From Flavobacterium sp. UBA2787 (lineage in GTDB: Bacteria > Bacteroidota > Bacteroidia > Flavobacteriales > Flavobacteriaceae): a DNA stretch of 64,000 bases. This document shows, piece after piece, positions 9,678 through 17,698 of the stretch (the stretch's first letter is position 1; each line of letters starts with the position of its first letter). A model generated the notes under the pieces. It did no database searches. It saw nothing but the letters and a program-made list of their open reading frames with translations, and was not told the origin of the DNA. The stretch is from the NCBI GenBank assembly GCA_002352205.1, contig DEHZ01000012.1:108439-172438 (forward strand). Direction: 5' to 3'. Position numbers and translations under genes: made by a program.

Positions 9678-10504
9678 TTTTTTACAATTTCAATTTCTAC
9701 TCTACGATTGGCTATTTTTTCTTCTTCATTTTTTTCAGGAATTGGATAAACTGGCTCATTACTTCCAAAACCTTTATAAGCCAATCTTCGGAGTTGAATA
9801 CCGTTATCTCTCAAATAATTAAAAATTATTAAAGCACGACGATACGATAATTTTGTATCATTTGGGTCAGGATTACAGCAAATATGTCCAAATATTTTAA
9901 TTTCTAAATCCGAATTCAACTCCATAGCAAATAGTAATTGCTCCATCAAAGGTTGAGATTCAGGGATAATAATTTCTGAATTAAATTGAAAGTGAATATT
10001 ATTAATCACAATTTTATCGCCAACATTCGCTTTTTCGAACTTATCTATTAGTGAAATTCTTTCCTTTTCAATTTTCTCAACAAGCGATTCTTCTTTGGGC
10101 TTTTCTTCTATCACTAGTTCGGTTTCTATGATTGGTTCATCCACTATTTTGTACAAAAAAGTTACTTTTCTATTTTCAGCCTGTACTTTAGATTGTTTAA
10201 AATCTTCTCCAAAAACTTCTTGAATTAAACTATTAGAAATTCTACTATTTTTTAATTTTAATAAAGTTAAAACACTCTGAATTCTTTTTGAAGCCAGTTT
10301 TTTGTTTGATAAATTGGTGTCAACGGAATCGCAATAACCTTCTATTTGCAGAATTTCTATATTTTTATTTGAAGAAATCCATTCATCAAAATTTTTTAAA
10401 GAAATAGCATTTGGTTCCTCTTTGGCGAAATCAAAATAAAGTGTTTTTGATTCTTGAGCCTGAAGAAATGAGAAACATAAACTAAAAAAAAGTACTATTC
10501 TCAA
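9674..10504 (-). CDS. OmpA-like protein 2 of 3, double-domain, Cys-Cys variant
   Basis: A 276-residue paralogue of its two neighbours with the same plan: signal peptide (cleaved near LQAQ), N-terminal OmpA-like half with EGYCDSVDT, an acidic Glu-rich linker (around residues 125-155), and a C-terminal OmpA-like domain with IFGHICCNP and ANRRVEIEI. It overlaps both neighbours by 4 bp. Sequence similarity among the three is evident along the whole length, so they arose by tandem duplication. The linker differs most. Role is presumed structural in the envelope; no porin barrel is present. Confidence 0.85.
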   Translation of the reverse strand: MRIVLFFSLCFSFLQAQESKTLYFDFAKEEPNAISLKNFDEWISSNKNIEILQIEGYCDSVDTNLSNKKLASKRIQSVLTLLKLKNSRISNSLIQEVFGEDFKQSKVQAENRKVTFLYKIVDEPIIETELVIEEKPKEESLVEKIEKERISLIDKFEKANVGDKIVINNIHFQFNSEIIIPESQPLMEQLLFAMELNSDLEIKIFGHICCNPDPNDTKLSYRRALIIFNYLRDNGIQLRRLAYKGFGSNEPVYPIPEKNEEEKIANRRVEIEIVKK

Positions 10505-11388
10505 TTTTTAATAATTTCAATTTCTACTCTGCGATTGGCTGCTCTTTCTTCTTCATTTTTTTCCGGTAAAGGATAAATGGGTTTGCTGCTACCAAAACCT
10601 TGATAGGTAACTCTTGAATTTTCAATTCCATTCATTCGGAGAAATTGACTAATTGCTTTCGCTCGTTGGGTTGAAAGATTGGTTCTATCGGTTGGCATGC
10701 AACACAAATGACCTTGAATATCGATGGAAAGTTCAGGATTTTGTTGCATCACGATGAGTAATTCATATAATTTTCCGCGACTTTCATTGACGATTGCAAA
10801 TGTGTTTAATTGAAAATTAAGGTTTTCCAATTTCAACTTTTCGCCTGGTTTTGCAGCATCAACTTGTTGCATGAATTCAACATTTAATTCAAAAGTAGAT
10901 TCTGTTCCATTTGGATTTTGAATGACAATAGCTTCCGGAAATTGTTTTTTTGGTTTGGGTTTAGAAACAATTTCTTCTTTCTTAATTCCTAAAATTTCAT
11001 CTTCTCTCGCTAAATCTTTTGCTTCAATATAGTAAACGGTAACTCTTCTGTTTTCTGCTTTATTGTCGGATTGTTTGTGCAATTTACCGAAGCTTCGGGT
11101 TTTAAAATCATCTCTAATTTTGACTTTATCTTTTACAAATTGATAAATAAAATCGACTCTTTTTTGAGCTAATGTGTCATTAAAACCAATTGTTCCATCT
11201 TCATCGGTATATCCATTTATGGCTACTATTTTGACTTCTTCGTTTTTCGAAATCCATTCGTTTAATTTCTGAATTTCTGAATTTTTAAGTTCAAATTTAT
11301 TGGTGTCAAAATAATACGATGACTGTTCCTGACCAGAAACAAATTGAAGTGAAACTAAAAAAAGAATCGAAAAAATTACCGATTTCAT
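10501..11388 (-). CDS. OmpA-like protein 3 of 3, double-domain, Cys-Cys variant
   Basis: A 295-residue protein and the first gene of the OmpA-like operon. The open frame reaches 11529, but ATG at 11388 (MKSVIFSILFL) gives a clean signal peptide ending VSGQ and is the credible start. The N-terminal module keeps a normal NGYTDEDG, unlike the GYCD of the other two; the C-terminal module has IQGHLCCMP and ANRRVEIEI. A Lys/Pro linker (KPKPKKQFPE) joins them. The conserved C-terminal block PIYPLPEKNEEERAANRR is nearly identical in all three paralogues. Confidence 0.85.
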   Translation of the reverse strand: MKSVIFSILFLVSLQFVSGQEQSSYYFDTNKFELKNSEIQKLNEWISKNEEVKIVAINGYTDEDGTIGFNDTLAQKRVDFIYQFVKDKVKIRDDFKTRSFGKLHKQSDNKAENRRVTVYYIEAKDLAREDEILGIKKEEIVSKPKPKKQFPEAIVIQNPNGTESTFELNVEFMQQVDAAKPGEKLKLENLNFQLNTFAIVNESRGKLYELLIVMQQNPELSIDIQGHLCCMPTDRTNLSTQRAKAISQFLRMNGIENSRVTYQGFGSSKPIYPLPEKNEEERAANRRVEIEIIKN

Positions 11389-11757
11389 GTTGACTATTTT
11401 TACAATAACGAAAATACAACTAATTAATTTCATAGTTGGTATAAAAAAACAAAGTGGGACAACTTTCGTTATCCCACCCGTTTTAGTGTTAATTTGTTGG
11501 AAATTTAGTTTTGTTGTGATCAAAATCAAAAAGATTTTGATGTAGTATTTTTGAACACAGAAAACTCACTGTTAAAATACCACTATACTTCCCACGGTTA
11601 TATTGTTAGATTTTTTTAAATGCTGGGGCATTTGCTATTTTTAAAACTAGTGTTTGTTTACAATAGCGATACGAAAATATAAAATTATTTTAATATTGTA
11701 ACATTTTTAAAAAAATAAAGTATTATTTTTTTTTAAAAATAGAGTTTAATTATTTCA
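11389..11757. other. Intergenic region with three hairpins; possible small RNA or attenuator
   Basis: No protein gene fits. GTGGGA (11454-11459) pairs with TCCCAC (11472-11477) and, read on the minus strand, is followed by a T-run, so it resembles a terminator in the leader of the OmpA operon. ATCAAAATC (11519-11527) pairs perfectly with GATTTTGAT (11533-11541) around AAAAA. On the plus strand a -7-like TATTTTTG sits at about 11545-11552 and AAATGC/GCATTT (11618-11633) forms a third hairpin; the stretch between could be a short transcript. This is inference only. Confidence 0.35.
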
Positions 11758-11765
11758 TAAATTTG
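11758..11765 (+). promoter_or_regulatory. -7 box TAAATTTG that fixes the start of the next gene
   Basis: TAAATTTG fits the Bacteroidota -7 consensus TAnnTTTG. A TTG codon inside it (11763) would extend the next reading frame upstream, but transcription should start near 11769, so the gene must begin at ATG 11781. Confidence 0.55.
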
Positions 11766-11780
11766 AAAAAATTAACATTT

Positions 11781-12239
11781 ATGAAATACTTTTTACTAGC
11801 TCTACTCTTTTTCTCACTGAGTTCAATTTCTAATGCACAGAGTGTTATTCAATCCATTAATTCAGGTTCAATCATTTCCTCTAATTCTATGGTTACTGTA
11901 GGTGAAATTTTTGTTGTACCGGAAAATCAAAATCAAACCAGTTCTGGAATAATTGGGATTTTAACAATTATTAATGAAGAAAATCTGTCTGTTTCTGAAT
12001 TTGACGTAAGCGAAAATATTGTTGTTTTTCCAAATCCAACTACTACCGCAATTAATTTCAGAACAAAAACTAATCTTGTAAACGAAAAGGTCTTTATTTT
12101 TTCTAATTCAGGGCAACTTGTGAAGGAGATTGAAATTAATTCATCAAATTCAATTGACTTAACTGATCTTTCTACAGGAATTTATTTCATTCAATTTGAA
12201 AATAAAAAATACAATGCTTTTAAAATTATCAAACAATAA
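11781..12239 (+). CDS. Small T9SS-secreted protein
   Basis: A 152-residue protein made of a signal peptide (MKYFLLALLFFSL...NAQ), a ~60-residue N-terminal part seen in short Bacteroidota T9SS proteins (INSGSIISSNSM...VGEIF), and a type A sorting domain (VFPNPTTTAINF, GQLVKEIEI, LSTGIYFIQF, FKIIKQ). The sorting domain sends it through the type IX system, where it is normally cleaved off. There is little else to the mature protein. The stop is 15 bp before the repeat protein at 12255, so the two are probably co-transcribed. Confidence 0.85.
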   Translation: MKYFLLALLFFSLSSISNAQSVIQSINSGSIISSNSMVTVGEIFVVPENQNQTSSGIIGILTIINEENLSVSEFDVSENIVVFPNPTTTAINFRTKTNLVNEKVFIFSNSGQLVKEIEINSSNSIDLTDLSTGIYFIQFENKKYNAFKIIKQ

Positions 12240-12254
12240 CTTATATCTTCACTT

Positions 12255-13313
12255 ATGAAAAAATTAATTACTCTACTTGTTTTATTTGCTACATCACTTG
12301 CTATTGCACAAGTGCCACAAGGAATTTCTTATCAAGCCATTGCTTTAAACGCATCGGGGAATCCTGTTGTTAACTCTAGCGTTGGAATCCGTTTAACTAT
12401 ACTAGACAATGCCTCAAACGGAACAGCCATTTATACTGAAACACAAACTAAAACAACTAATGCTCAAGGATTATTTAACTTAATTATTGGTCAAGGAACA
12501 GTTGTTTCCGGAACTTTTAATACTATAAACTGGGGGACAAATTCAAAGTTTTTGAAAGTAGAAATGGATGCTACCGGAGGAACAAACTTTGTAACTGTTG
12601 GAACAACTCAGTTACTTTCTGTTCCTTATGCTATGCATGCAGCAACTGTTTCCAGTATTGCAGGTAACTCAAATATAAATGATGAAATAATTGAAAATAA
12701 AACGTCAAACTATGCCTTTATGGATTACTATGACAATAAAGCTTATGCATTTAATACAACCACTGATATGTGGAGTTTTCAATCATTTAATACAAATGCT
12801 ACTCCAGAATTGGTAACTTCTAATGGTAACTTTGGCTTTATTGACAATTATGATAATAAAGCTTATACCTATAATGGAAAAACTGGTGTTTGGTCTTCGC
12901 AAACTTTTAATACTAATGCTTCTCCAGTCTTTATGATTTCAAACGGTAGTTTTGCTTTTATGGATTATTATGACAACAAGGCGTATGCTTATAATTCAAG
13001 TACTGGTAGTTGGAGTGTTCAATCATTTAATACCAATGCTACTCCCGATTTTGTTGCTTCAAATGGCAATTTTGGTTTTATAGATAATTACGACAATAAT
13101 GCTTATGTATATAATAGTAAAACCGGCGTATGGTCTGTACAGCCATTTAACACAAATGCATCACCTGATTTAGTTGCTTCCAATCGTAACTTTAGTTTTA
13201 TTGATTATTATGATAATAAAGTTTATGTCTGCAATGGAAGAACAGGAGTTTGGTCATCACAACTTTTCAATACAAATGCTACTCCAACGGTTGTAATTTC
13301 TGAAACCAATTAA
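12255..13313 (+). CDS. Secreted repeat protein with five 40-residue repeats
   Basis: A 352-residue protein with signal peptide (cleaved after AIAQ) and an N-terminal ~110-residue domain (PQGISYQAIALNASG..., ending LLSVPYAMHA) that heads many flavobacterial tail-fibre-like or surface proteins. Residues 155-352 are five near-exact 40-residue repeats with the core (F)xDxYDNKxYxxN...G.WS.Q.FNTNA(T/S)P. Aromatic spacing resembles Kelch or beta-propeller blades, but the units are short for blades. Unlike its neighbour, it has no T9SS sorting domain. Surface exposure is likely; ligand unknown. Confidence 0.8.
   Translation: MKKLITLLVLFATSLAIAQVPQGISYQAIALNASGNPVVNSSVGIRLTILDNASNGTAIYTETQTKTTNAQGLFNLIIGQGTVVSGTFNTINWGTNSKFLKVEMDATGGTNFVTVGTTQLLSVPYAMHAATVSSIAGNSNINDEIIENKTSNYAFMDYYDNKAYAFNTTTDMWSFQSFNTNATPELVTSNGNFGFIDNYDNKAYTYNGKTGVWSSQTFNTNASPVFMISNGSFAFMDYYDNKAYAYNSSTGSWSVQSFNTNATPDFVASNGNFGFIDNYDNNAYVYNSKTGVWSVQPFNTNASPDLVASNRNFSFIDYYDNKVYVCNGRTGVWSSQLFNTNATPTVVISETN
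12717..13310 (+). repeat. Five tandem 120-bp coding repeats
   Basis: Units begin at 12717, 12837, 12957, 13077 and 13197, each 120 bp (40 codons), the last slightly short. Protein identity is far more striking than DNA identity because many third positions differ, so the units have diverged under selection rather than being a very recent expansion. Confidence 0.85.
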
Positions 13314-13320
13314 AATTTTA

Positions 13321-13349
13321 AAATCCCGCTAAAAGCGGGATTTTTTTTT
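13321..13349 (+). terminator. Intrinsic terminator of the repeat-protein operon
   Basis: AAATCCCGCT (13321-13330) pairs with AGCGGGATTT (13334-13343) around AAA and runs into nine T. It also lies just beyond the stop of the convergent glutamine synthetase gene. Confidence 0.85.
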
Positions 13350-13356
13350 AAAAGTT

Positions 13357-15546
13357 TTATCTCGTAAACAATAACTCTCTATATTTTGTCAACGTCCAGA
13401 TTTCATCGTCAACCAAAAGCTCTAGTTTGTCGCAGTGTTCTCTGATGATTTCAAAGTAAGGCTTTACTTTATCACAATACGTTTCGGCCATTTTTTGTGC
13501 ATCTGTTAAAACATTTGCTTTTTTACGAGCTTCAACCATCGCTTCAACATTTGAATTAATTCCTTCGATGTGAGCAGAAATTTCTTTGATTAATGAAATT
13601 TGTTCTTTTGCAATTTTTTCAAAATCTTTTCCGAAGATTTCTTTTAAACCACGAACATTTTCAATCAATGTATTTTGGTAACGAATTGCCGTTGGAATCA
13701 CGTGATTTCTGGCAATATCGCCTAAAACTCTTCCTTCGATTTGAATTTTTTTGGTGTACTCTTCCAATTCAATTTCGTAACGAGCTTCCACTTCAACGTG
13801 GTTCATTACATTCAAATCTTTAAATAAATCCAATGCCTTTTTAGAAACTTTTGCTTTCAAAGCTGCCGGAGTTGTTTTGTGATTACTCAAACCACGTTTT
13901 TTAGCTTCTTTTTCCCATTCATCGCTGTAACCATCACCTTCAAAAAGAATATTTTTTGTTGTTTTGATGTATTCTCTCAACACGTTGAAAATTGCTTCGT
14001 CTTTCTTTAAATCCTTTTTCTCGATTAAAGCGTCCACTTCTTTTTTGAATTCTTTTAATTGTTTTGCAACGATAGAATTCAGCGTTGTCATTGCATTGGC
14101 ACAATTTGCAGAAGAACCAACGGCTCTAAATTCAAATTTATTTCCGGTGAAAGCAAATGGAGAGGTTCTGTTTCTATCCGTGTTGTCTAACATTACATCC
14201 GGAATTTTACCTACTACATTTAGTTTCAAATCTGTTTTTTCTTCCGGAGTAAGTTTTCCTTTGGAAACACCTTCTAAGTTAGCTAAAACTTTGGTTAATT
14301 GCTCACCAATGAAAACCGAAATAATTGCCGGCGGAGCTTCGTTTGCACCCAATCTATGATCGTTACTGGCGGTTGCAATGGCTGCTCTCAACAATTCCTC
14401 ATATTCATTTACTGCTTTGATGGTGTTAATGAAAAATGATAAAAATTGCAAGTTGCTCATTGGTGTTTTTCCAGGTGAAAGTAAGTTCACGCCGGTATCT
14501 GTAGCCAATGACCAGTTATTGTGTTTTCCTGAACCGTTTACACCTTTGAATGGTTTTTCGTGGAAAAGTACTTTAAAATCATGACGTTCACCTACTTTTG
14601 ACATCACATCCATTAACAATGAATTGTGGTCAACCGCTAAATTAGTTTCTTCAAAAATTGGAGCTAATTCAAATTGGTTTGGAGCTACTTCGTTGTGACG
14701 TGTTTTTACCGGAATTCCCAATAACATACACTCTTCTTCCAATTCTCTCATGTAAGCCAATGCTCTTGATGGAATTGATCCGAAATAATGATCGTCTAAT
14801 TGTTGTCCTTTAGCAGATGTATGTCCAAGCAACGTTCTTCCTGTTAACATTAAGTCAGGACGTGAGTTTGCTAATGATGAATCTACTAAGAAATATTCTT
14901 GTTCCCAACCTAACGTTGCAGTTACTTTTTTAACGTTTTTATCGAAATATTTACACACTTCAGTTGCTGCTTCGTCAACTGAATTCAAAGCTCTTAATAA
15001 AGGTGTTTTATAATCTAATGCTTCACCGGTATAAGAAATGAATACGGTTGGGATACACAAAGTCGTTCCGAAGATGAATGCAGGAGATGTTGGATCCCAA
15101 GCAGTATATCCACGTGCTTCGAATGTATTTCTGATTCCACCATTTGGGAAAGAGGATGCATCCGGTTCTTGTTGAACTAATTGTCCGCCACCAAATTTTT
15201 CTACCGGATCTGAACCGTCATACGAAGTTTCGAAGAAAGCATCATGCTTTTCTGCAGTTGAACCCGTAAGTGGTTGAAACCAGTGTGTATAATGTGTTAC
15301 GCCTTTTGCCAAAGCCCATTCTTTCATTCCAAGAGCGATGTAGTCGGCTAATTTTCTGTCAATTTTTGTTCCGTGTTGAACGGCATCTTTTACACCTTTG
15401 TAGGCATCGGCAGTTAGGTACTGTCGCATTGCTTTGTCGTTGAATACATTGGATCCGAAAAGTTCAGATTTTCTGCCTGACTCTTCAAATTTTACAGGTT
15501 TTCTGCTTGATGCATCTTTTAATGCTTGAAAACGTAACGTTGACAT
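13357..15546 (-). CDS. glnN: Type III glutamine synthetase
   Basis: At 729 residues this is the long GSIII class, dodecameric and characteristic of Bacteroidota, rather than GlnA type I (~470 aa). It condenses ammonia with glutamate using ATP in the cytosol. Diagnostic segments are the N-terminal SGRKSELFGSNVFNDKAM, HTHWFQPLTG-like text (THYTHWFQPLTG), NEVAPNQFELAPIFE, KPFKGVNGSGKHNNWSL and NRTSPFAFTGNKFEFR. The gene is monocistronic, bounded by a terminator downstream and a repeat-filled intergenic region upstream that carries a palindrome at 15620-15641 suited to regulation. Confidence 0.96.
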   Translation of the reverse strand: MSTLRFQALKDASSRKPVKFEESGRKSELFGSNVFNDKAMRQYLTADAYKGVKDAVQHGTKIDRKLADYIALGMKEWALAKGVTHYTHWFQPLTGSTAEKHDAFFETSYDGSDPVEKFGGGQLVQQEPDASSFPNGGIRNTFEARGYTAWDPTSPAFIFGTTLCIPTVFISYTGEALDYKTPLLRALNSVDEAATEVCKYFDKNVKKVTATLGWEQEYFLVDSSLANSRPDLMLTGRTLLGHTSAKGQQLDDHYFGSIPSRALAYMRELEEECMLLGIPVKTRHNEVAPNQFELAPIFEETNLAVDHNSLLMDVMSKVGERHDFKVLFHEKPFKGVNGSGKHNNWSLATDTGVNLLSPGKTPMSNLQFLSFFINTIKAVNEYEELLRAAIATASNDHRLGANEAPPAIISVFIGEQLTKVLANLEGVSKGKLTPEEKTDLKLNVVGKIPDVMLDNTDRNRTSPFAFTGNKFEFRAVGSSANCANAMTTLNSIVAKQLKEFKKEVDALIEKKDLKKDEAIFNVLREYIKTTKNILFEGDGYSDEWEKEAKKRGLSNHKTTPAALKAKVSKKALDLFKDLNVMNHVEVEARYEIELEEYTKKIQIEGRVLGDIARNHVIPTAIRYQNTLIENVRGLKEIFGKDFEKIAKEQISLIKEISAHIEGINSNVEAMVEARKKANVLTDAQKMAETYCDKVKPYFEIIREHCDKLELLVDDEIWTLTKYRELLFTR

Positions 15547-15619
15547 AAAATTAATTTTTAAGGTTTAACTATCTTATTTTATGGTGCAAATATATCTAAA
15601 AAATATTTTAAAACAACTA

Positions 15620-15641
15620 TACCCCTATTTTTTTAGGGGTA
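15620..15641. promoter_or_regulatory. Palindrome TACCCCTA-N6-TAGGGGTA upstream of glnN
   Basis: A perfect 8-bp inverted repeat with a six-T spacer lies 74-95 bp before the glnN start. Size and position suit a dimeric repressor/activator site controlling nitrogen assimilation, but no regulator is identified; a short RNA hairpin is the alternative. Confidence 0.4.
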
Positions 15642-15721
15642 AAATCTATAAAAAGCAAAAATTATCGATTATAGTGGTGGTTTTTTTGAGGAAATGGTAG
15701 TTTGAGGAGATTTTGTTTGAA

Positions 15722-15795
15722 AGTTTCAGGTTTCAAGTTTCAGGTTTCAGGTTTCAGGTTTCAGGTTTCAAGTTTCAGGTTTCAGGTTTCAGGTT
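15722..15795. repeat. Heptamer tandem repeat (GGTTTCA)n
   Basis: About eleven copies of GGTTTCA or AGTTTCA in tandem. The same word in reverse complement (CCTGAAA) recurs at about 15870-15893, 59617-59640 and 63654-63676, each time beside another dispersed repeat. Confidence 0.85.
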
Positions 15796-15910
15796 AAAAA
15801 ATGTCATATATTTTTTAACCTTTTCATTATTGTTTTAAATTATGAAATGAGAAGAATAACAGGTAATAACCTGAAACTTAAAACCTGAAACTATTTTAAA
15901 CCACTGCTCC

Positions 15911-16061
15911 CCTAGCCTCGATTGTAATGGAAAGCCTTGTGCAGGATTGTTGTATTTTTTCTTGGCGAAAAAAAGCGACCAACGGAAGCTCTTTTTTGGC
16001 CTTAGAAAAAAACAACAAGACAAACAAGCTTGGAATGGAAAGCGGGATTAGCTTCTGAAAA
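15911..16061. repeat. Dispersed ~150-bp intergenic element, copy 1
   Basis: From CCTAGCCTCG to GCTTCTGAAAA this segment matches 59669-59840 almost base for base, including the block AAAGCGACCAACGGAAGCTC. It abuts the stop codon of the antiporter gene. It is not coding: the open frames across both copies translate to the same peptide only because the DNA is repeated. I know similar sequences as frequent intergenic repeats in Flavobacterium genomes. Confidence 0.8.
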
Positions 16062-16994
16062 TTAAGCAAATGTTAGATATACAAACAAAATATAACTTGC
16101 CAATAATATCACTCCGGCTTTTCGGTCAAGGAAACCTTTTTGTGGCATATAAACCAGTGGTAATAATATGAGAGAAAAGCCTAGCATCCAATAAATATCG
16201 AATGTTAGCAAGCGATTATCGACTAATTTTATGGGGTGGATGATAGCGGTGAGACCAAGTACGGACAAAATATTAAAGATATTTGAACCCAACACGTTAC
16301 CGATGGAAATAGAACTTTCTTTTTTGATGGCTGCGATAAGCGATGCCGCAAGTTCCGGAATACTTGTTCCGATAGCTACTACGGTTACGGCAATTACTCT
16401 ATCTGAAACTCCAAAAGCCTGAGCGACATTGACAGCTCCTTTAATTAAAAACTCCGATCCTCCGTAAAGAGCTGCTCCTCCAACAACAAGAAATCCAATT
16501 ATTTTATACATTTCCATGGTTTCTTCTAGTGGAATCTCTATTTCTTCTTTATTTTTTTGTGATTTTACGAGGTAAACAACAAAAGCTATGATTAAGAAAA
16601 ACAATACAAATCCTTCTATTCTACTTATTTCTCCATCGTATAAAAGTATTCCAAACAGTATAAAAGAAGCCACAATCATAGCTGGCCAATCTGTTTTGAA
16701 GAAGGATTCATCTACTTTCATTTTACTAATAATCATGACTAATCCGAGAATCAGACCGATATTAGCAATATTAGAACCAACAACATTCCCTAAAGCAATA
16801 TCCGGAAAACCCGCCATTGCTGATTTGACACTCACAATCAATTCAGGTGCAGAAGTGGCAAATGAAACTACGGTCATTCCGATTACGATTTTGGAAATAT
16901 TGAGTCGAAGCGACATTCCGACTGCTGCTTTGAGCAACCAATCGCCACCAAAAACTAAAAGAACTAAACCTAAAATGATAAATAGAAAATCCAT
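16062..16994 (-). CDS. Calcium/sodium antiporter, YrbG family
   Basis: A 310-residue inner-membrane cation exchanger (K+-dependent Na+/Ca2+ exchanger superfamily) with about ten membrane segments in two homologous halves. The two alpha repeats are clear: SFATSAPELIVSV followed by LGNVVGSNIANIG, and VAIGTSIPELAASL followed by IGNVLGSNIFNIL. The acidic residues in the two SAPE/SIPE motifs coordinate the cation. A charged cytoplasmic loop (KSQKNKEEIEIPLEE) separates the halves, as in the family. It probably exports Ca2+ using the Na+ or H+ gradient. Monocistronic. Confidence 0.93.
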   Translation of the reverse strand: MDFLFIILGLVLLVFGGDWLLKAAVGMSLRLNISKIVIGMTVVSFATSAPELIVSVKSAMAGFPDIALGNVVGSNIANIGLILGLVMIISKMKVDESFFKTDWPAMIVASFILFGILLYDGEISRIEGFVLFFLIIAFVVYLVKSQKNKEEIEIPLEETMEMYKIIGFLVVGGAALYGGSEFLIKGAVNVAQAFGVSDRVIAVTVVAIGTSIPELAASLIAAIKKESSISIGNVLGSNIFNILSVLGLTAIIHPIKLVDNRLLTFDIYWMLGFSLILLPLVYMPQKGFLDRKAGVILLASYILFVYLTFA

Positions 16995-17037
16995 AACTGC
17001 TTTTAAAAGAACTGCGAAAATAGGAAATTAAATGCAC

Positions 17038-17066
17038 AAAAAAAGGCCTTCGGAAAGACCTTTTTA
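17038..17066 (-). terminator. Intrinsic terminator after the GPQGPPG lipoprotein gene
   Basis: AAAAAGG-C-CTT and AAG-A-CCTTTTT form an 11-position stem with one mismatch around CGGA, flanked by A on one side and T on the other, so it can act in both directions between 16994 and 17082. Confidence 0.7.
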
Positions 17067-17081
17067 GAATTTATTTAGAAT

Positions 17082-17591
17082 TTATTGACGTTCGCTGATT
17101 GGTTTTACATCAGCTTCAGTAAGACCGTACATTTCCATAACTTGTTTATAGTTGCTGTAATCCATTCTTCCGGAGAAAAACCCAGGAATTATTACAACTC
17201 TGAAAATTTGATTATTTGTGACTGCTGGTGTTAAACCTGCCAAATCAAAACCTTCCATATAAAGACCTATATTAAAACGAGTAAAACTATAGTTGTAAGC
17301 ATAGTCTAATGTTCCGTCTTCAAAGAAATAATATTCAGGAACTAATTTCCAATCGTCTTCTCCTTGAAAAGCACCTGCTAATCTATAAATTAAAACATGA
17401 TCTGATGACAATATAGGGGGATTTAAAACAATCTCGCCAGTAAATCCGTTTTGAGTTGTAAAACTTCTATTTACTTCAAACACTTCTGCTTCTGCACTAA
17501 AACCATCTCTTCCCGGAGGACCTTGTGGACCTTCGCAACTTTGTAATGTTATCATCCCGATTAACACTAAAATGAATGTAAATTTTTTCAT
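17082..17591 (-). CDS. Lipoprotein with short collagen-like segment
   Basis: A 169-residue lipoprotein: signal peptide MKKFTFILVLIGMITLQSC with the lipidated Cys at residue 19, immediately followed by EGPQGPPGRDG, a very short Gly-X-Y stretch. This head (SCEGPxGPxGxxG) recurs on a family of flavobacterial lipoproteins. The remaining ~135 residues are beta-rich and contain LLYRLAG-like and aromatic segments; I know no activity. Outer-membrane attachment is likely. No neighbour on the same strand is close enough to form an operon. Confidence 0.8.
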   Translation of the reverse strand: MKKFTFILVLIGMITLQSCEGPQGPPGRDGFSAEAEVFEVNRSFTTQNGFTGEIVLNPPILSSDHVLIYRLAGAFQGEDDWKLVPEYYFFEDGTLDYAYNYSFTRFNIGLYMEGFDLAGLTPAVTNNQIFRVVIIPGFFSGRMDYSNYKQVMEMYGLTEADVKPISERQ

Positions 17592-17664
17592 ACGTCTATT
17601 TTTTAATGATTAATGATAGTTGGTACTATCCAATACTCATGCCAAAGTTATCTTTTTTGAACCA

Positions 17665-17694
17665 TTTGCCCTAATTTAATTTTTCTTACTTTTG
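17665..17694 (+). promoter_or_regulatory. Promoter with TTTG -33 and TACTTTTG -7 boxes
   Basis: TTTG ends at 17668 and TACTTTTG occupies 17687-17694, an 18-bp spacing that fits the Bacteroidota housekeeping sigma factor. The ATG at 17699 lies only 4 bp beyond the -7 box, so the transcript should begin at or next to the start codon. Confidence 0.6.
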
Positions 17695-17698
17695 AAAA

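Noticed and set aside
11389-11529. Upstream extension of OmpA-like gene 3
   Set aside because: Would place 47 residues before a clear signal peptide.
12717-13310. CRISPR or non-coding tandem array
   Set aside because: The repeats keep reading frame and protein pattern with silent differences, so they are coding repeats.
15835-16023. Minus-strand open frame of 62 codons
   Set aside because: It lies across the dispersed repeat block, and the same peptide frame appears at 59670-59897 only because the DNA is repeated.
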